64,000 nt of DNA from positions 1-64,000 of the forward strand of contig NZ_JAARZJ010000002.1 of the NCBI RefSeq assembly GCF_014229245.1. Reading direction: 5' to 3'. The notes beneath the pieces were generated by a model, which had not been told where the DNA came from, searched no databases, and worked only from the letters and a program-made list of their open reading frames with translations. The position numbers and the translations under genes are program-made. Every line of letters starts with the position of its first letter. The stretch's first letter is position 1. Below are positions 56,461-64,000 of this stretch, in pieces. The DNA is from Listeria farberi. GTDB lineage: Bacteria > Bacillota > Bacilli > Lactobacillales > Listeriaceae.

Positions 56461-57347
56461 GATAAATCTCCTCCAAAATAAGTTTCAATTTCTGTTCTTT
56501 TTTCTTCTAAAAAGCTTGGTAAGGCTAGTCTATCTCCCAATGTTTCGAGTGGTTCATCAATTGTAAAGCCGGGGCCAGCGCTTGCGAATTCAATTCTTAA
56601 GCCACCTGGTTCGCGAATATATAAACTTTTAAAATACTCGCGGTCAACGAATTCTTCAATTTTCAAGTCGTTTTTCATTGCTAAATCGTGAAGTTCATCA
56701 ACAGCTTCTTTCGTTTCTAAAGTATATGCAATATGATCAATCGTTCCGCGTCCTGTGCGGGATTTTTTGTCTGAACTCGTGACATGTAATTTCGTAAAAC
56801 TCATCTTGTCCTTATCTACTAATACCCCATTATGACTTTCTAAGCCAAAAAGATTCGTGAAAAATTGGCTCGTCGCGTTCGGGTCCGGCACGTGATAGTC
56901 TGCGCCGATAATCCGAACAATTTGTTTTTCAGGCGGGATATCGGTGTGGATGGTTGGGTTAGAAATGGTTTCTGGTATTTCCGTTAGGATAATGCCCATT
57001 GTATCGGGATCTTGAATACTTAAAGTCCGTTCTTCTTTTTGGAAAGAAACGGCAAAATCGTTTAGCCTTTTTTCCCAGTAAGAGCTTGTGCTGTTTGGTA
57101 TTCCTAGGGTGATATTTCCGAAAAAGGCGCGCTCGTTGTAGCTTGAGCCGATGCGAGGTACTTCGAAAAATGTTAACAAGGTGCCCGGACTTCCTGTATA
57201 GTCCCCGTAAAATAGGTGACGCATGTGAATATTGTCTTGATTTACTGTATTTTTTACGAGCCGTAGCCCTAATATGTCTGAATAAAAACGATGATTTTCG
57301 CTGAATGATTTCGTTAGCGCGGATACGTGATGGATTCCTTTAATCAT
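56457..57347 (-). CDS. Ring-cleaving dioxygenase-like VOC protein, first gene of operon
   Basis: The 296-aa paralogue of the next gene has IKGIHHVSALTKSFSENHRFYSDILGLRLVKNTVNQDN, a second VOC module with GTIDHIAYTLETKEAV near residue 194, and LPSFLEEKRTEIE at the end. Overall identity to the neighbour is moderate, so the pair arose by old duplication. It heads the four-gene quinone/aldehyde-stress operon. A perfect inverted repeat sits about 30 bases upstream of its start. Confidence 0.88.
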   Translation of the reverse strand: MIKGIHHVSALTKSFSENHRFYSDILGLRLVKNTVNQDNIHMRHLFYGDYTGSPGTLLTFFEVPRIGSSYNERAFFGNITLGIPNSTSSYWEKRLNDFAVSFQKEERTLSIQDPDTMGIILTEIPETISNPTIHTDIPPEKQIVRIIGADYHVPDPNATSQFFTNLFGLESHNGVLVDKDKMSFTKLHVTSSDKKSRTGRGTIDHIAYTLETKEAVDELHDLAMKNDLKIEEFVDREYFKSLYIREPGGLRIEFASAGPGFTIDEPLETLGDRLALPSFLEEKRTEIETYFGGDLS

Positions 57348-57377
57348 TTGTTTGTACCTCCTTCTTAATTACTAATT

Positions 57378-57397
57378 ATAGTTTATAACTAAACTAT
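57378..57397. promoter_or_regulatory. Operator palindrome of the dioxygenase operon
   Basis: ATAGTTTATAACTAAACTAT is a perfect 8-4-8 inverted repeat. A TATAAT sequence on the minus strand (57380-57375) overlaps its edge, so a dimeric repressor (MarR or MhqR type) would block the promoter. The GTTTA-N4-TAAAC core also occurs at 17718-17731. Confidence 0.65.
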
Positions 57398-57449
57398 CAA
57401 AAAGAAAAGTTTTATGCTCACAAAAAGTAAGTAACTTTTAATAGTCGCA

Positions 57450-57475
57450 AAAAAGAGCGCCACTAAGCGCTCTTT
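57450..57475 (-). terminator. Intrinsic terminator of the ABC exporter operon
   Basis: AAAGAGCGC (57452-57460) pairs with GCGCTCTTT (57467-57475), followed by U6 on the minus strand. It overlaps the permease stop. Confidence 0.9.
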
Positions 57476-58454
57476 AATACACATCTCTTTTGGTGAAAAT
57501 AAAATAGGATAAAACGAATGCGATTAGCATCCACGCACTTAACACAATCATCGAGAAACTCAATGTCATGCCTTCAACTGGTGGGCTGGAGCCGTTCAAG
57601 TAATTCGTTAGTTGTAAATTAACCATAAATAAATATTTCGCGCTCGGCCAAGAGCTGACGAGGTTGGTTAAAATCGTTCCGGTGATAAGGGAGGCAAGCA
57701 TAATCCCCATAACCGCTGCTGTGGAGCGAACTAACACGGATACAAACATTGTTAACACGCCGACCACAACACTGACAAACCATGCGAGTCCGAACTCCAT
57801 GAGTAGTAGTTGCCAAACCGGCAGTTGGTACACGTCCATTGTGGTCACAGCGCCATCTTTCATCCCAAACCCGGTGAGAACTGGTGCATCCCAGCCACCG
57901 TAACCAAAGACAATCCCAGAAATCAGATAGGCAATAACGGCGGATAATACCATAATTGCGGAAATCGAGAGCAACATTGAAATATATTTACTCGTCAAAA
58001 TCCGCCATCGCTTCACAGGCCTTGTCAGCAGAAACTTCATCGTTCCCGCACTTGTTTCAGCACTGATTAAATCGGCTGCTATAACCATAATAAAAAGTGG
58101 AAACAATAAACTAATACCATTTTCGACGAATGTTTTTAAGAAAGTTGGTGCTCCAGGGGCGTTGGGATTGATGTCATTATCTAAGTAATATTGTAGTTGC
58201 CCGACAAGCACTTTGAAATATTTTTGATATTCTTCGGGAAGACGGCCTGTACCGAGTCTATTTTCAAGGTCGACGATTTGTTGCTGGGTCTGCACATGCC
58301 AATCGCTTGTCCCAGCTTGCTTTTCATCTTCTTGATGCTGCCGGAACTGTGCGTACGTAAAAATCGCTACAATAATTGCCACTAGCACCAAAATAACGAT
58401 AAGTCGCTTTTTACGCCAAAGTTTTAATTGTTCATTATAAACTAAATTAATCAA
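57474..58454 (-). CDS. ABC-2 type transporter permease
   Basis: The 326-aa membrane protein has an N-terminal helix, an outside domain (about residues 40-105), then five helices with DLISAETSAGTMKFLLTRPVKRWRI near residue 130, a feature of ABC-2 exporters such as BcrB-like permeases. The start is TTG 58454 with GGAGGT seven bases upstream. It overlaps the ATPase gene by eight bases. Substrate unknown. Confidence 0.88.
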   Translation of the reverse strand: MINLVYNEQLKLWRKKRLIVILVLVAIIVAIFTYAQFRQHQEDEKQAGTSDWHVQTQQQIVDLENRLGTGRLPEEYQKYFKVLVGQLQYYLDNDINPNAPGAPTFLKTFVENGISLLFPLFIMVIAADLISAETSAGTMKFLLTRPVKRWRILTSKYISMLLSISAIMVLSAVIAYLISGIVFGYGGWDAPVLTGFGMKDGAVTTMDVYQLPVWQLLLMEFGLAWFVSVVVGVLTMFVSVLVRSTAAVMGIMLASLITGTILTNLVSSWPSAKYLFMVNLQLTNYLNGSSPPVEGMTLSFSMIVLSAWMLIAFVLSYFIFTKRDVY

Positions 58455-59352
58455 TCGAATGACCTCCTGTTAACTCAAGAAACAGGTCTTCGAGAGATGG
58501 TTTTTTCTTGTCAATTTCATGGACTTGAATGCCTTTTGCAACCAACTGTTCGTTCCATTCGGCGCTATGTTCATTCACTGCGGTCACGAGGTATTCGCCG
58601 TCCACTTCTACTTTGGTTACACTTTCCAAAAATACTTTAGCTTGTTCAAAAGGAGTCGCCCGCCAGCGTAATTGTGCGCGAGAGCTAAGAAGATGTGAAA
58701 CTTGATCGGTTTTAATAATCGTCCCGTCCGTCATAATCGCCACCCGGTCACATAAAAGTTCAATTTCACTTAATAAATGAGAAGACACAAGTACGCTAAT
58801 ACCTTCATTTCTGGCAAGCGCACGGATAAAGTCGCGCATTTCATGAATTCCAGATGGATCGAGACCATTTGTTGGTTCATCAAGAATTAATAGTTTCGGA
58901 CTGGAAAGTAATGCTTGAGCAATGCCTAAACGTTGGCGCATACCAAGTGAATAAGTAGAAACTCGGTCATTTATCCGTTTTTCTAGCCCCACTAGCTCGG
59001 TTACTTCTTGAATGCGTTCTTTTTTTATCGAAGAATCCATTCGGGCAAAATACGCTAAATTTTCTTGTCCTGTTAAAAATGTATAAAATTCCGGATTTTC
59101 TACGATGGAACCAAGACCTCGCATTGCTTCGGTAAAATTTTTCCGGATATCTTTCCCACCAATTAAAATCGTTCCAGATGTTGGTTTAATTAGGCCGACA
59201 ATCATTCGAATCGTCGTTGTTTTGCCAGCTCCATTCGGTCCAAGAAAGCCAAAAACTTCTCCGGGCATTACTTCAAAAGAAATCCCTTTAATAATTTCTC
59301 GTTTACGAATTTTTTTATGCAGATTAGTTACTTGAAGTGCTCGCTCCGTCAT
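58447..59352 (-). CDS. ABC transporter ATPase (BcrA-like exporter)
   Basis: The 301-aa ATPase has Walker A GPNGAGKTTT near residue 38, signature YSLGMRQRLGIAQALL near 135, Walker B LLILDEPTNGLDPSG near 155 and a C-terminal extension typical of BcrA/CcmA-type exporters. Together with the ABC-2 permease it should export a peptide or lipid-like compound or give bacitracin-type resistance. Its start overlaps the upstream SGNH hydrolase gene by 29 bases. Confidence 0.9.
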   Translation of the reverse strand: MTERALQVTNLHKKIRKREIIKGISFEVMPGEVFGFLGPNGAGKTTTIRMIVGLIKPTSGTILIGGKDIRKNFTEAMRGLGSIVENPEFYTFLTGQENLAYFARMDSSIKKERIQEVTELVGLEKRINDRVSTYSLGMRQRLGIAQALLSSPKLLILDEPTNGLDPSGIHEMRDFIRALARNEGISVLVSSHLLSEIELLCDRVAIMTDGTIIKTDQVSHLLSSRAQLRWRATPFEQAKVFLESVTKVEVDGEYLVTAVNEHSAEWNEQLVAKGIQVHEIDKKKPSLEDLFLELTGGHSID

Positions 59353-60145
59353 CGTCTTCTCCTCCTCCCGTCTCTATAACCTGTGTCACCCGATTACCGA
59401 TAAACTGGTATCCAGCGTGATTTGGATGGAATTTATCACTCGCTAAATAAGCAGCCCCATTTTGCTGAAATAAATCAAAAGTCGGAACATAAATGATATT
59501 TTTCTCGTTTTGCGATAGATTTTGACTTTGCATGTTCCACTCATTCGCAACCGCTGACATTTCGCTCGCATTTTCTAACGACATAAACGGATTATACAGC
59601 CCAATATGAAAAACTGGCGCGGATGAATTTAATTTTCGTATCGTTTGGTAAATTTGTTTTAGATTGCTCGTATAACTTGCTTCGGCTTGTTTAATCGCAT
59701 CACTTTTGAAATCATCCAGTGCTTCCCCGCCGCGAAATAAATCATTGCCGCCGATTGTCATTAAGACTACATCAGCTGATTTTATTTGGTTTTGCACTTC
59801 TTTTTGTTCTAATTGTTTGAGTAGTTGTCCTGATTTCGCCCCGCTAATAGCAAGATTGACGTTCTCGACATTTTTCTCTTTTTGTTTGTAGAAATTCTCC
59901 ACCACTCGGACATACCCGCCGCCTTCTGTATCACCAACGCCATATGTAAGTGAGTCGCCGAGCGCCGTTATTTTAAAGGTATCTTGTTTTTTCGTTACAG
60001 TAATATCTTTTTTTGCAGCTGAATTTGTATTATTTGCTTGATGATTTTTTTGCCCTAACCAGATGGAACCAACACCAATAATGCTTAGAATAAGCGCTAT
60101 AACTGAAAAAAACAGCAAAAATTGAACTGTTTTACTTTTTTTCAT
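59324..60145 (-). CDS. Membrane-anchored SGNH (GDSL) hydrolase
   Basis: The 273-aa protein has one N-terminal membrane segment (8-30) and an extracellular SGNH domain: ITALGDSLTYGVGD near residue 58, TIGGNDLFRGG near 130, and KFHPNHAGYQFIG near 240, giving Ser, Gly, Asn and His-Asp. It resembles B. subtilis YtpA/TesA-like or lipase/acylhydrolase proteins of the outer membrane face. It is the first gene of a three-gene unit with the exporter. Confidence 0.88.
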   Translation of the reverse strand: MKKSKTVQFLLFFSVIALILSIIGVGSIWLGQKNHQANNTNSAAKKDITVTKKQDTFKITALGDSLTYGVGDTEGGGYVRVVENFYKQKEKNVENVNLAISGAKSGQLLKQLEQKEVQNQIKSADVVLMTIGGNDLFRGGEALDDFKSDAIKQAEASYTSNLKQIYQTIRKLNSSAPVFHIGLYNPFMSLENASEMSAVANEWNMQSQNLSQNEKNIIYVPTFDLFQQNGAAYLASDKFHPNHAGYQFIGNRVTQVIETGGGEDDDGASTSSN

Positions 60146-60205
60146 TGACTAATCACCTGCCTTATTATGAGGTTTATTTAGGACTAAGTATACCAGACAT
60201 TCTCG

Positions 60206-60250
60206 AAAAGCACCTAGTAAAAAAGCACCTATATCATTCGCGTAGGTGCT
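60206..60250 (-). terminator. Terminator of the purine salvage operon, with a repeated arm
   Basis: AAAAGCACCTA occurs twice (60206-60216 and 60221-60231), and TAGGTGCT (60243-60250) can pair with either. On the minus strand the near pairing gives an 8-bp stem followed by U6. Confidence 0.85.
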
Positions 60251-60264
60251 AATTTTATGCTATT

Positions 60265-61281
60265 TCATATTATATTGTTTGGTAAAATTAATTTTTCCTT
60301 TAGCATCCGTTTACTATCTTCATCTATAAAAGAATAATCCAATGCTATTTCAGTCTGCCTAAGTATCCATTCTGCTGATAAAGTAAAACTATTTTGATTC
60401 ACTTGTAAATATTCGTTCGTTAGTGTTGTATTGGAAACTGTACGATTATCCGTATTAAAACAAATCTGAATTCCGTTTCTATGAAAAAGTTCTACAGGAT
60501 AGCTTTGCCAGTTTTGTGCAGCCCCTGTTTGAATATTACATACTGGACACATCTCAAGCAATACTTGCTGTTTAGCTGCTCGTTCCATCACTTTCTTTGA
60601 CTGAGCTAGTGCTATACCGTGACCAATGCGTCTAGCTCCGAATTCCAATGCTAATAAAACGCTTGTTAAATCACCAGTTTCACCTGCATGAATCGTGTAA
60701 GGCATACCTATTCGGCTAGCATAAGAAAATAATGATTGATAGTCTTTTGTAGGATACTTTCCTTCATCACCAGCTAGATCAATTGCTACTACTTCTTTTC
60801 CTAAGTATTTTTTAGCTACATCAATTACTGCTAAATTAGCTTGCTCAGATTGTCTACGCATACAACAAAAAATCAAACCTATTTTTATTGAATAAACTTT
60901 TTCAGCAACGCGGCTCCCGTCAATTAAAGTCTCAGCAACTTCTTCCATTGAAAAGTTAGTGGTTACTAGGTGTATAGGAGATAGCCTAATTTCAATATAG
61001 ATAATGTTCTCTAGTGCTGCTTGTTCTGCTAAATCCAAAAGAGCTAAATATATCGCTTCTTTTGTATGTAAACCTGCTGAAACTAATCTAAAACAATTAA
61101 TATATTCTGTTAAACTGCATCGATTAGCAGCAACTGTCATTCGTTGTAACTTTTCTTCTGATAACATTAAAGGGTTACCTTGTAACTCATAAAGCTTACG
61201 AAGCGTTTTTAGCCGAATGGAACCATCTAAATGACAATGAAGTTCTACTTTAGGTATTTTTTTAACTTGTTGCTCATTCAC
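60265..61281 (-). CDS. add: Adenosine deaminase
   Basis: The 338-aa TIM-barrel enzyme turns adenosine into inosine. Zinc ligands His15 and His17 lie in VELHCHLDGS, then IHAGETGD near residue 200, HGIALAQS near 223, MCPVCNIQTGA near 246 and FNTDNRTVSNTTLTNEY near 272, all typical positions. GTG 61281 has GGAGG nine bases upstream. It lies 18 bases after the phosphorylase stop, so the products act in sequence: inosine is the substrate of the phosphorylase. Confidence 0.92.
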   Translation of the reverse strand: MNEQQVKKIPKVELHCHLDGSIRLKTLRKLYELQGNPLMLSEEKLQRMTVAANRCSLTEYINCFRLVSAGLHTKEAIYLALLDLAEQAALENIIYIEIRLSPIHLVTTNFSMEEVAETLIDGSRVAEKVYSIKIGLIFCCMRRQSEQANLAVIDVAKKYLGKEVVAIDLAGDEGKYPTKDYQSLFSYASRIGMPYTIHAGETGDLTSVLLALEFGARRIGHGIALAQSKKVMERAAKQQVLLEMCPVCNIQTGAAQNWQSYPVELFHRNGIQICFNTDNRTVSNTTLTNEYLQVNQNSFTLSAEWILRQTEIALDYSFIDEDSKRMLKEKLILPNNII

Positions 61282-61299
61282 TAATAGTCGCCTCCCTTC

Positions 61300-62118
61300 T
61301 TACAAATCATATAATACTTCTTTGATGAGCATACCAAAGCCAATTTTTGCTTGCTGAGTTGTTTTTACTACTTCTTCATGATTTAAGTTCGACTGTAAAC
61401 CTGCTGCTAAATTCGTAATACACGAAATTCCTAACACTTTTATTCCTGCATGATTAGCTGCTATTACTTCTGGGATGGTTGACATCCCAACTGCATCTGC
61501 CCCTAGCCTTCTCGCCATTTGTATTTCTGCAGGAGTTTCATAACTCGGACCGGAAAACGCCATATAGATACCATCTTTTAAAGGAATATTTAAATTTCTA
61601 GAAGCTAAGTGCGCTTTTTCAATATAGTCGCGGCAGTATGCTTGACACATATCTGGAAAACGCGGACCAATCTCTGCTTGATTTTCACCTATTAAAGGAT
61701 TCGCTCCCATAAAATTGATATGATCAGTAATTACCATCAAATCTCCTACAGCAAAATTCCTATTCACTCCACCTGAAGCATTGGTCACAATTAGTGATTG
61801 CACTCCTAACGCTTTCATTATTTGAACCGGATAAATAACTTGAGACATTAGATTCCCTTCATAAAAATGAAAGCGCCCTTGTAATGCCAAAATAGTTTTC
61901 CCTGATAAGACACCAAAAATAAGCTTTCCACTGTGTCCAACCACTGTTGTTGCTGGAAAATGAGGAATGTCTTGATACGGAATTTCTATTTTATGTTGAA
62001 TTTCTTCTGCTAAATCACCTAAACCAGATCCTAAAACTAAACCACAGGCTACTTTTTTAATACCTTTTGTTTGGAGAAAGAAAATCGTTTCCTTCATTTT
62101 TTCAGTTGCTAGTTGCAT
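61300..62118 (-). CDS. punA: Purine nucleoside phosphorylase (trimeric class)
   Basis: The 272-aa enzyme cleaves inosine/guanosine with phosphate to base and ribose-1-phosphate. GLVLGSGLGDLAEEI near residue 26, VGHSGKLIFGVLSGK near 62, VTNASGGVNRNFAVGDLMVITDHINF near 110 and FSGPSYETPAEIQMARRLGADAVGMST near 190 are the PunA motifs. Two ATGs are adjacent, and the second has better spacing from GGAGG. It lies between the PTS gene and add, after a 28-bp palindromic terminator. Confidence 0.93.
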   Translation of the reverse strand: MQLATEKMKETIFFLQTKGIKKVACGLVLGSGLGDLAEEIQHKIEIPYQDIPHFPATTVVGHSGKLIFGVLSGKTILALQGRFHFYEGNLMSQVIYPVQIMKALGVQSLIVTNASGGVNRNFAVGDLMVITDHINFMGANPLIGENQAEIGPRFPDMCQAYCRDYIEKAHLASRNLNIPLKDGIYMAFSGPSYETPAEIQMARRLGADAVGMSTIPEVIAANHAGIKVLGISCITNLAAGLQSNLNHEEVVKTTQQAKIGFGMLIKEVLYDL

Positions 62119-62145
62119 CATTTTCCTCCTTGTTATTTATTACAA

Positions 62146-62173
62146 AGCCAAGCAAGAAATTTCTTGCTTGGCT
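62146..62173 (-). terminator. 28-bp perfect palindrome between the PTS gene and punA
   Basis: AGCCAAGCAAGAAA (62146-62159) and TTTCTTGCTTGGCT (62160-62173) are exact complements. On the minus strand TTTG follows. It likely acts as a partial terminator or RNA stabiliser that sets the ratio of PTS to enzyme transcripts. Confidence 0.7.
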
Positions 62174-62178
62174 AATTA

Positions 62179-63597
62179 CTATGCCTCTTTGAAAGTAAAG
62201 AAGGCTAATAAAAATGAAATTAACATTGTTGCTAGTGATGCTAATGCTACAACAATCACATAAGAAACATCGCCTGTTTGAGGATTGATAAACCCACCAA
62301 TTCCTAAAACACCAATTGTACTAGCAAAATTATGAACTCCAGCTACTGCAATAATAAGCGCCCCTATCGCTGTTCCAATACAAGTAAAAACAAATCGTCT
62401 TTTCACTGGTAAGGTAACTCCGTAAATTGAAGGCTCAATGATGCAAAAGAAATCAGAAACCATTGCAGGAACACAAATTTTCTTAACATCTGGATTCTTC
62501 GTTTTCAAATAAACTGCAAATACGACAGCCATTTGAGCTAATGGAGCTGTAAAAATCATTGGCAATAAATAATCGGTCCCTGTTGTTGCGAGATTATTTA
62601 TTCCTATGGCAACTAATGGCCAATGTAATCCAAGAATAACCAGTGGTGTATAAAGAATACCTACGAACAAGGCTGCTACAACTGGTGAGAAACTAAACAG
62701 AGCTAAAATCGCACTAGAGATAATACTACTTGCTATATTAGCAATTGGACCAAATACTAAAATTGTTGCTGGAACACCAATAATTAAAGTAAGAAATGGG
62801 ACAAAGGTGAAATGTAATGATTGAGGAATAATTTTTTTGATAAAATGCTCAAATTTCGATAGAAAGAACATCGAGAAGATAATAGGAATAACTGTTGATG
62901 TGTATCCATTCGCTGGAAAAATAATAGGGATACCTAGAAAATCACTATAAATATCCATCTGAAGAAAAGTACCATTAAACAACTGGTAGATTGCCTCTGG
63001 TCCAACTAAATCATTAAGTAGATTTGGGAAAACAAGTGAAGCACCAACAATCATCCCAATAAATGGATCTGAGTTAAATGTTTTTGCACTAGTGTACCCT
63101 AAGATAACTGGAAAGAAAGTAAACAAAGCATAACCAATTGCATTTAAGATGACAAATGCGCCATCCCCTGGGCTAATTACTTTAGAGGCAACTAAGAGTG
63201 ACTCCACACCTAAAATCAAAGAACAACCAATCATTACTCCAAGTGTAGGGGTAATGATTTTAGTTATTGTATCAATGAAACGATTTAATAATGTTTTCTT
63301 ATCTTTATTAGTAGAATCATTAGTGCTAGTTTCCTCATTAGTATTCGAAATAGATAATTTAGATAACATTTCTTGATAAATTTCTCCAACTTGCATACCA
63401 ACAACTACTTGATATTGACCATTTGCAGATTGAGCAGTCATAATTTTTTCATGATTTATCAGAGCATCTCTATTAACTAAACTTTCATCTTTTAGTGTAA
63501 AACGTAATCTAGTCACGCAATGTGTTAACGCAATTATATTACTATCTCCACCTACATTTTCAATAATGAACGCATTTAATTTATCATATTTTCCCAT
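62179..63597 (-). CDS. PTS EIIBC transporter, glucose/sucrose superfamily
   Basis: The 472-aa protein has an EIIB domain with the phosphocysteine Cys27 in ALTHCVTRLRFTL, a linker of about 25 residues rich in Thr/Asn/Lys, and an EIIC domain with about ten helices, IIEPSIYGVTLPVKRRF near residue 380 and GVHNFASTIGVLG near 415. The sugar class looks like the beta-glucoside/sucrose/trehalose group, but all linked genes act on nucleosides. No EIIA domain is present, so a shared EIIA-Glc is needed. ATG 63597 is chosen over TTG 63603. Confidence 0.88.
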   Translation of the reverse strand: MGKYDKLNAFIIENVGGDSNIIALTHCVTRLRFTLKDESLVNRDALINHEKIMTAQSANGQYQVVVGMQVGEIYQEMLSKLSISNTNEETSTNDSTNKDKKTLLNRFIDTITKIITPTLGVMIGCSLILGVESLLVASKVISPGDGAFVILNAIGYALFTFFPVILGYTSAKTFNSDPFIGMIVGASLVFPNLLNDLVGPEAIYQLFNGTFLQMDIYSDFLGIPIIFPANGYTSTVIPIIFSMFFLSKFEHFIKKIIPQSLHFTFVPFLTLIIGVPATILVFGPIANIASSIISSAILALFSFSPVVAALFVGILYTPLVILGLHWPLVAIGINNLATTGTDYLLPMIFTAPLAQMAVVFAVYLKTKNPDVKKICVPAMVSDFFCIIEPSIYGVTLPVKRRFVFTCIGTAIGALIIAVAGVHNFASTIGVLGIGGFINPQTGDVSYVIVVALASLATMLISFLLAFFTFKEA

Positions 63598-63615
63598 ATG
63601 CAATTTTCTCCATTT

Positions 63616-64000
63616 CTAATTATTGTCAATCTTGGCGAGTTTCTCAAATAAATCTTCCATTAATTTATCTCTTTCAACAAAGTAAACATATTTTATAAAA
63701 TGGCGTCTAAAGTCTTGGCTGTAATAATGATTATCTTGCATAATGGGACTATTAACCAATTTATCTTTCATAAATTCTTCACCTAATAGCCAACCAATAG
63801 GAACAACATCCCATAATGCCCGTGACCAAACCTTTCCACCATTTTTTAGATTAGTTATTTTCGCTTCTTCTTCCGTTCTTGTCACCATATAATCACAAAA
63901 TTTATTTTTTCCTTTTAACCAATACTCTAACTCCGGCCCGGTTGTAGCAAAAGCAGAAATAACTCCCATCCCTGGAAACTGAACTAGTGGCATCGGGGTA
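63616..64000 (-). CDS. Nucleoside hydrolase-like protein, C-terminal part (window edge)
   Basis: The visible 128 or so residues are the C-terminal end of a longer gene, since the frame continues past the window edge. GPELEYWLKGKNKFCDYMVTRTEEEAK followed by GKVWSRALWDVVPIGWLLGEEFM resembles the C-terminal part of inosine/uridine-type nucleoside hydrolases, where a WD motif precedes the last helices. The catalytic Asp-rich N-terminal motif lies outside the window. It is 18 bases before the PTS start and belongs to the same operon. Family assignment is moderate. Confidence 0.5.
   Translation of the reverse strand, partial: TPMPLVQFPGMGVISAFATTGPELEYWLKGKNKFCDYMVTRTEEEAKITNLKNGGKVWSRALWDVVPIGWLLGEEFMKDKLVNSPIMQDNHYYSQDFRRHFIKYVYFVERDKLMEDLFEKLAKIDNN

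Noticed and set aside
1-64000. CRISPR arrays, tRNA, rRNA, insertion sequences, prophage attachment sites
   Set aside because: I looked for repeat-spacer periodicity, tRNA-like cloverleafs, transposase genes with terminal repeats and integrase genes and saw none.

Overview
The window is AT-rich and tightly packed. It has strong GGAGG ribosome sites, frequent TTG and GTG starts, intrinsic terminators between convergent genes, and no tRNA, rRNA, IS element or CRISPR array that I can see. Gene content and order match, from memory, the Listeria monocytogenes lmo0758 to lmo0816 segment in inverted orientation: pot operon, relP, LOV photoreceptor, lysine riboswitch with lysine permease, manR-mpoABCD, alpha-mannoside locus, lplA, hflX, quinone-stress operon. 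The organism is therefore Listeria sensu stricto, most likely L. monocytogenes or a close relative. I cannot place the purine nucleoside/PTS locus at 60-64 kb on the EGD-e map, and it may be strain- or lineage-specific.

Layout. 0-5 kb: VOC protein, a marR-paiA pair, FabK-like flavoenzyme, ROK kinase, alpha-carbonic anhydrase and a small ppGpp-hydrolase-like HD protein. 5.9-10.3 kb: an XRE/cupin regulator followed by potABCD (polyamine uptake). 10.4-11 kb: a small gene broken by an in-frame TGA. 11-14.4 kb: Na+/H+ antiporter, RelP alarmone synthetase and a HesB-like protein. 14.4-17.1 kb: LOV-STAS blue-light sensor, lysine riboswitch and lysine permease. 17.1-24.1 kb: a marR/yceI divergent pair, RarD, a probable SigB-driven NmrA-type oxidoreductase, DUF554, nitrilase-family amidase, lipoprotein, YbaK deacylase and PhzF. 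24.1-31 kb: a giant 1475-aa CoA-dehydratase-activator-type protein behind a perfect 16-bp operator palindrome, an amino acid permease and an azoreductase. 31.2-38.5 kb: ManR (sigma-54 activator), its target mpoABCD, a toxin/immunity-like cassette and the UPF0266 partner. 38.5-43.9 kb: ROK kinase, GRAM-like protein, lipid kinase, MDR reductase, GntR regulator and a membrane protein. 44-50.6 kb: a GntR/LacI-type regulator facing a cytoplasmic alpha-1,6-mannoside operon (GH125, ABC importer, GH76). 50.7-54.2 kb: lipoate ligase, phosphoesterase and HflX with a long leader. 54.2-57.4 kb: flavin reductase, esterase and two ring-cleaving dioxygenase-like VOC proteins. 57.5-60.1 kb: an ABC-2 exporter with an SGNH hydrolase. 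60.2-64 kb: adenosine deaminase, purine nucleoside phosphorylase, a PTS EIIBC and a truncated nucleoside-hydrolase-like gene.

Common themes are carbohydrate uptake under sigma-54, CcpA and SigB control, polyamine handling (PaiA plus Pot), alarmone metabolism, quinone/aldehyde stress and purine salvage. The most interesting items are the hflX leader (short upstream peptide plus terminator), the pairing of a PTS transporter with nucleoside-cleaving enzymes, the shared ManR-like half-sites at manR and mpoA with overlapping SigB and sigma-54 promoters, the operator palindrome of the giant reductase-like gene, the orphan toxin/immunity-like pair between mpoD and its usual partner, and the gene with an internal stop.
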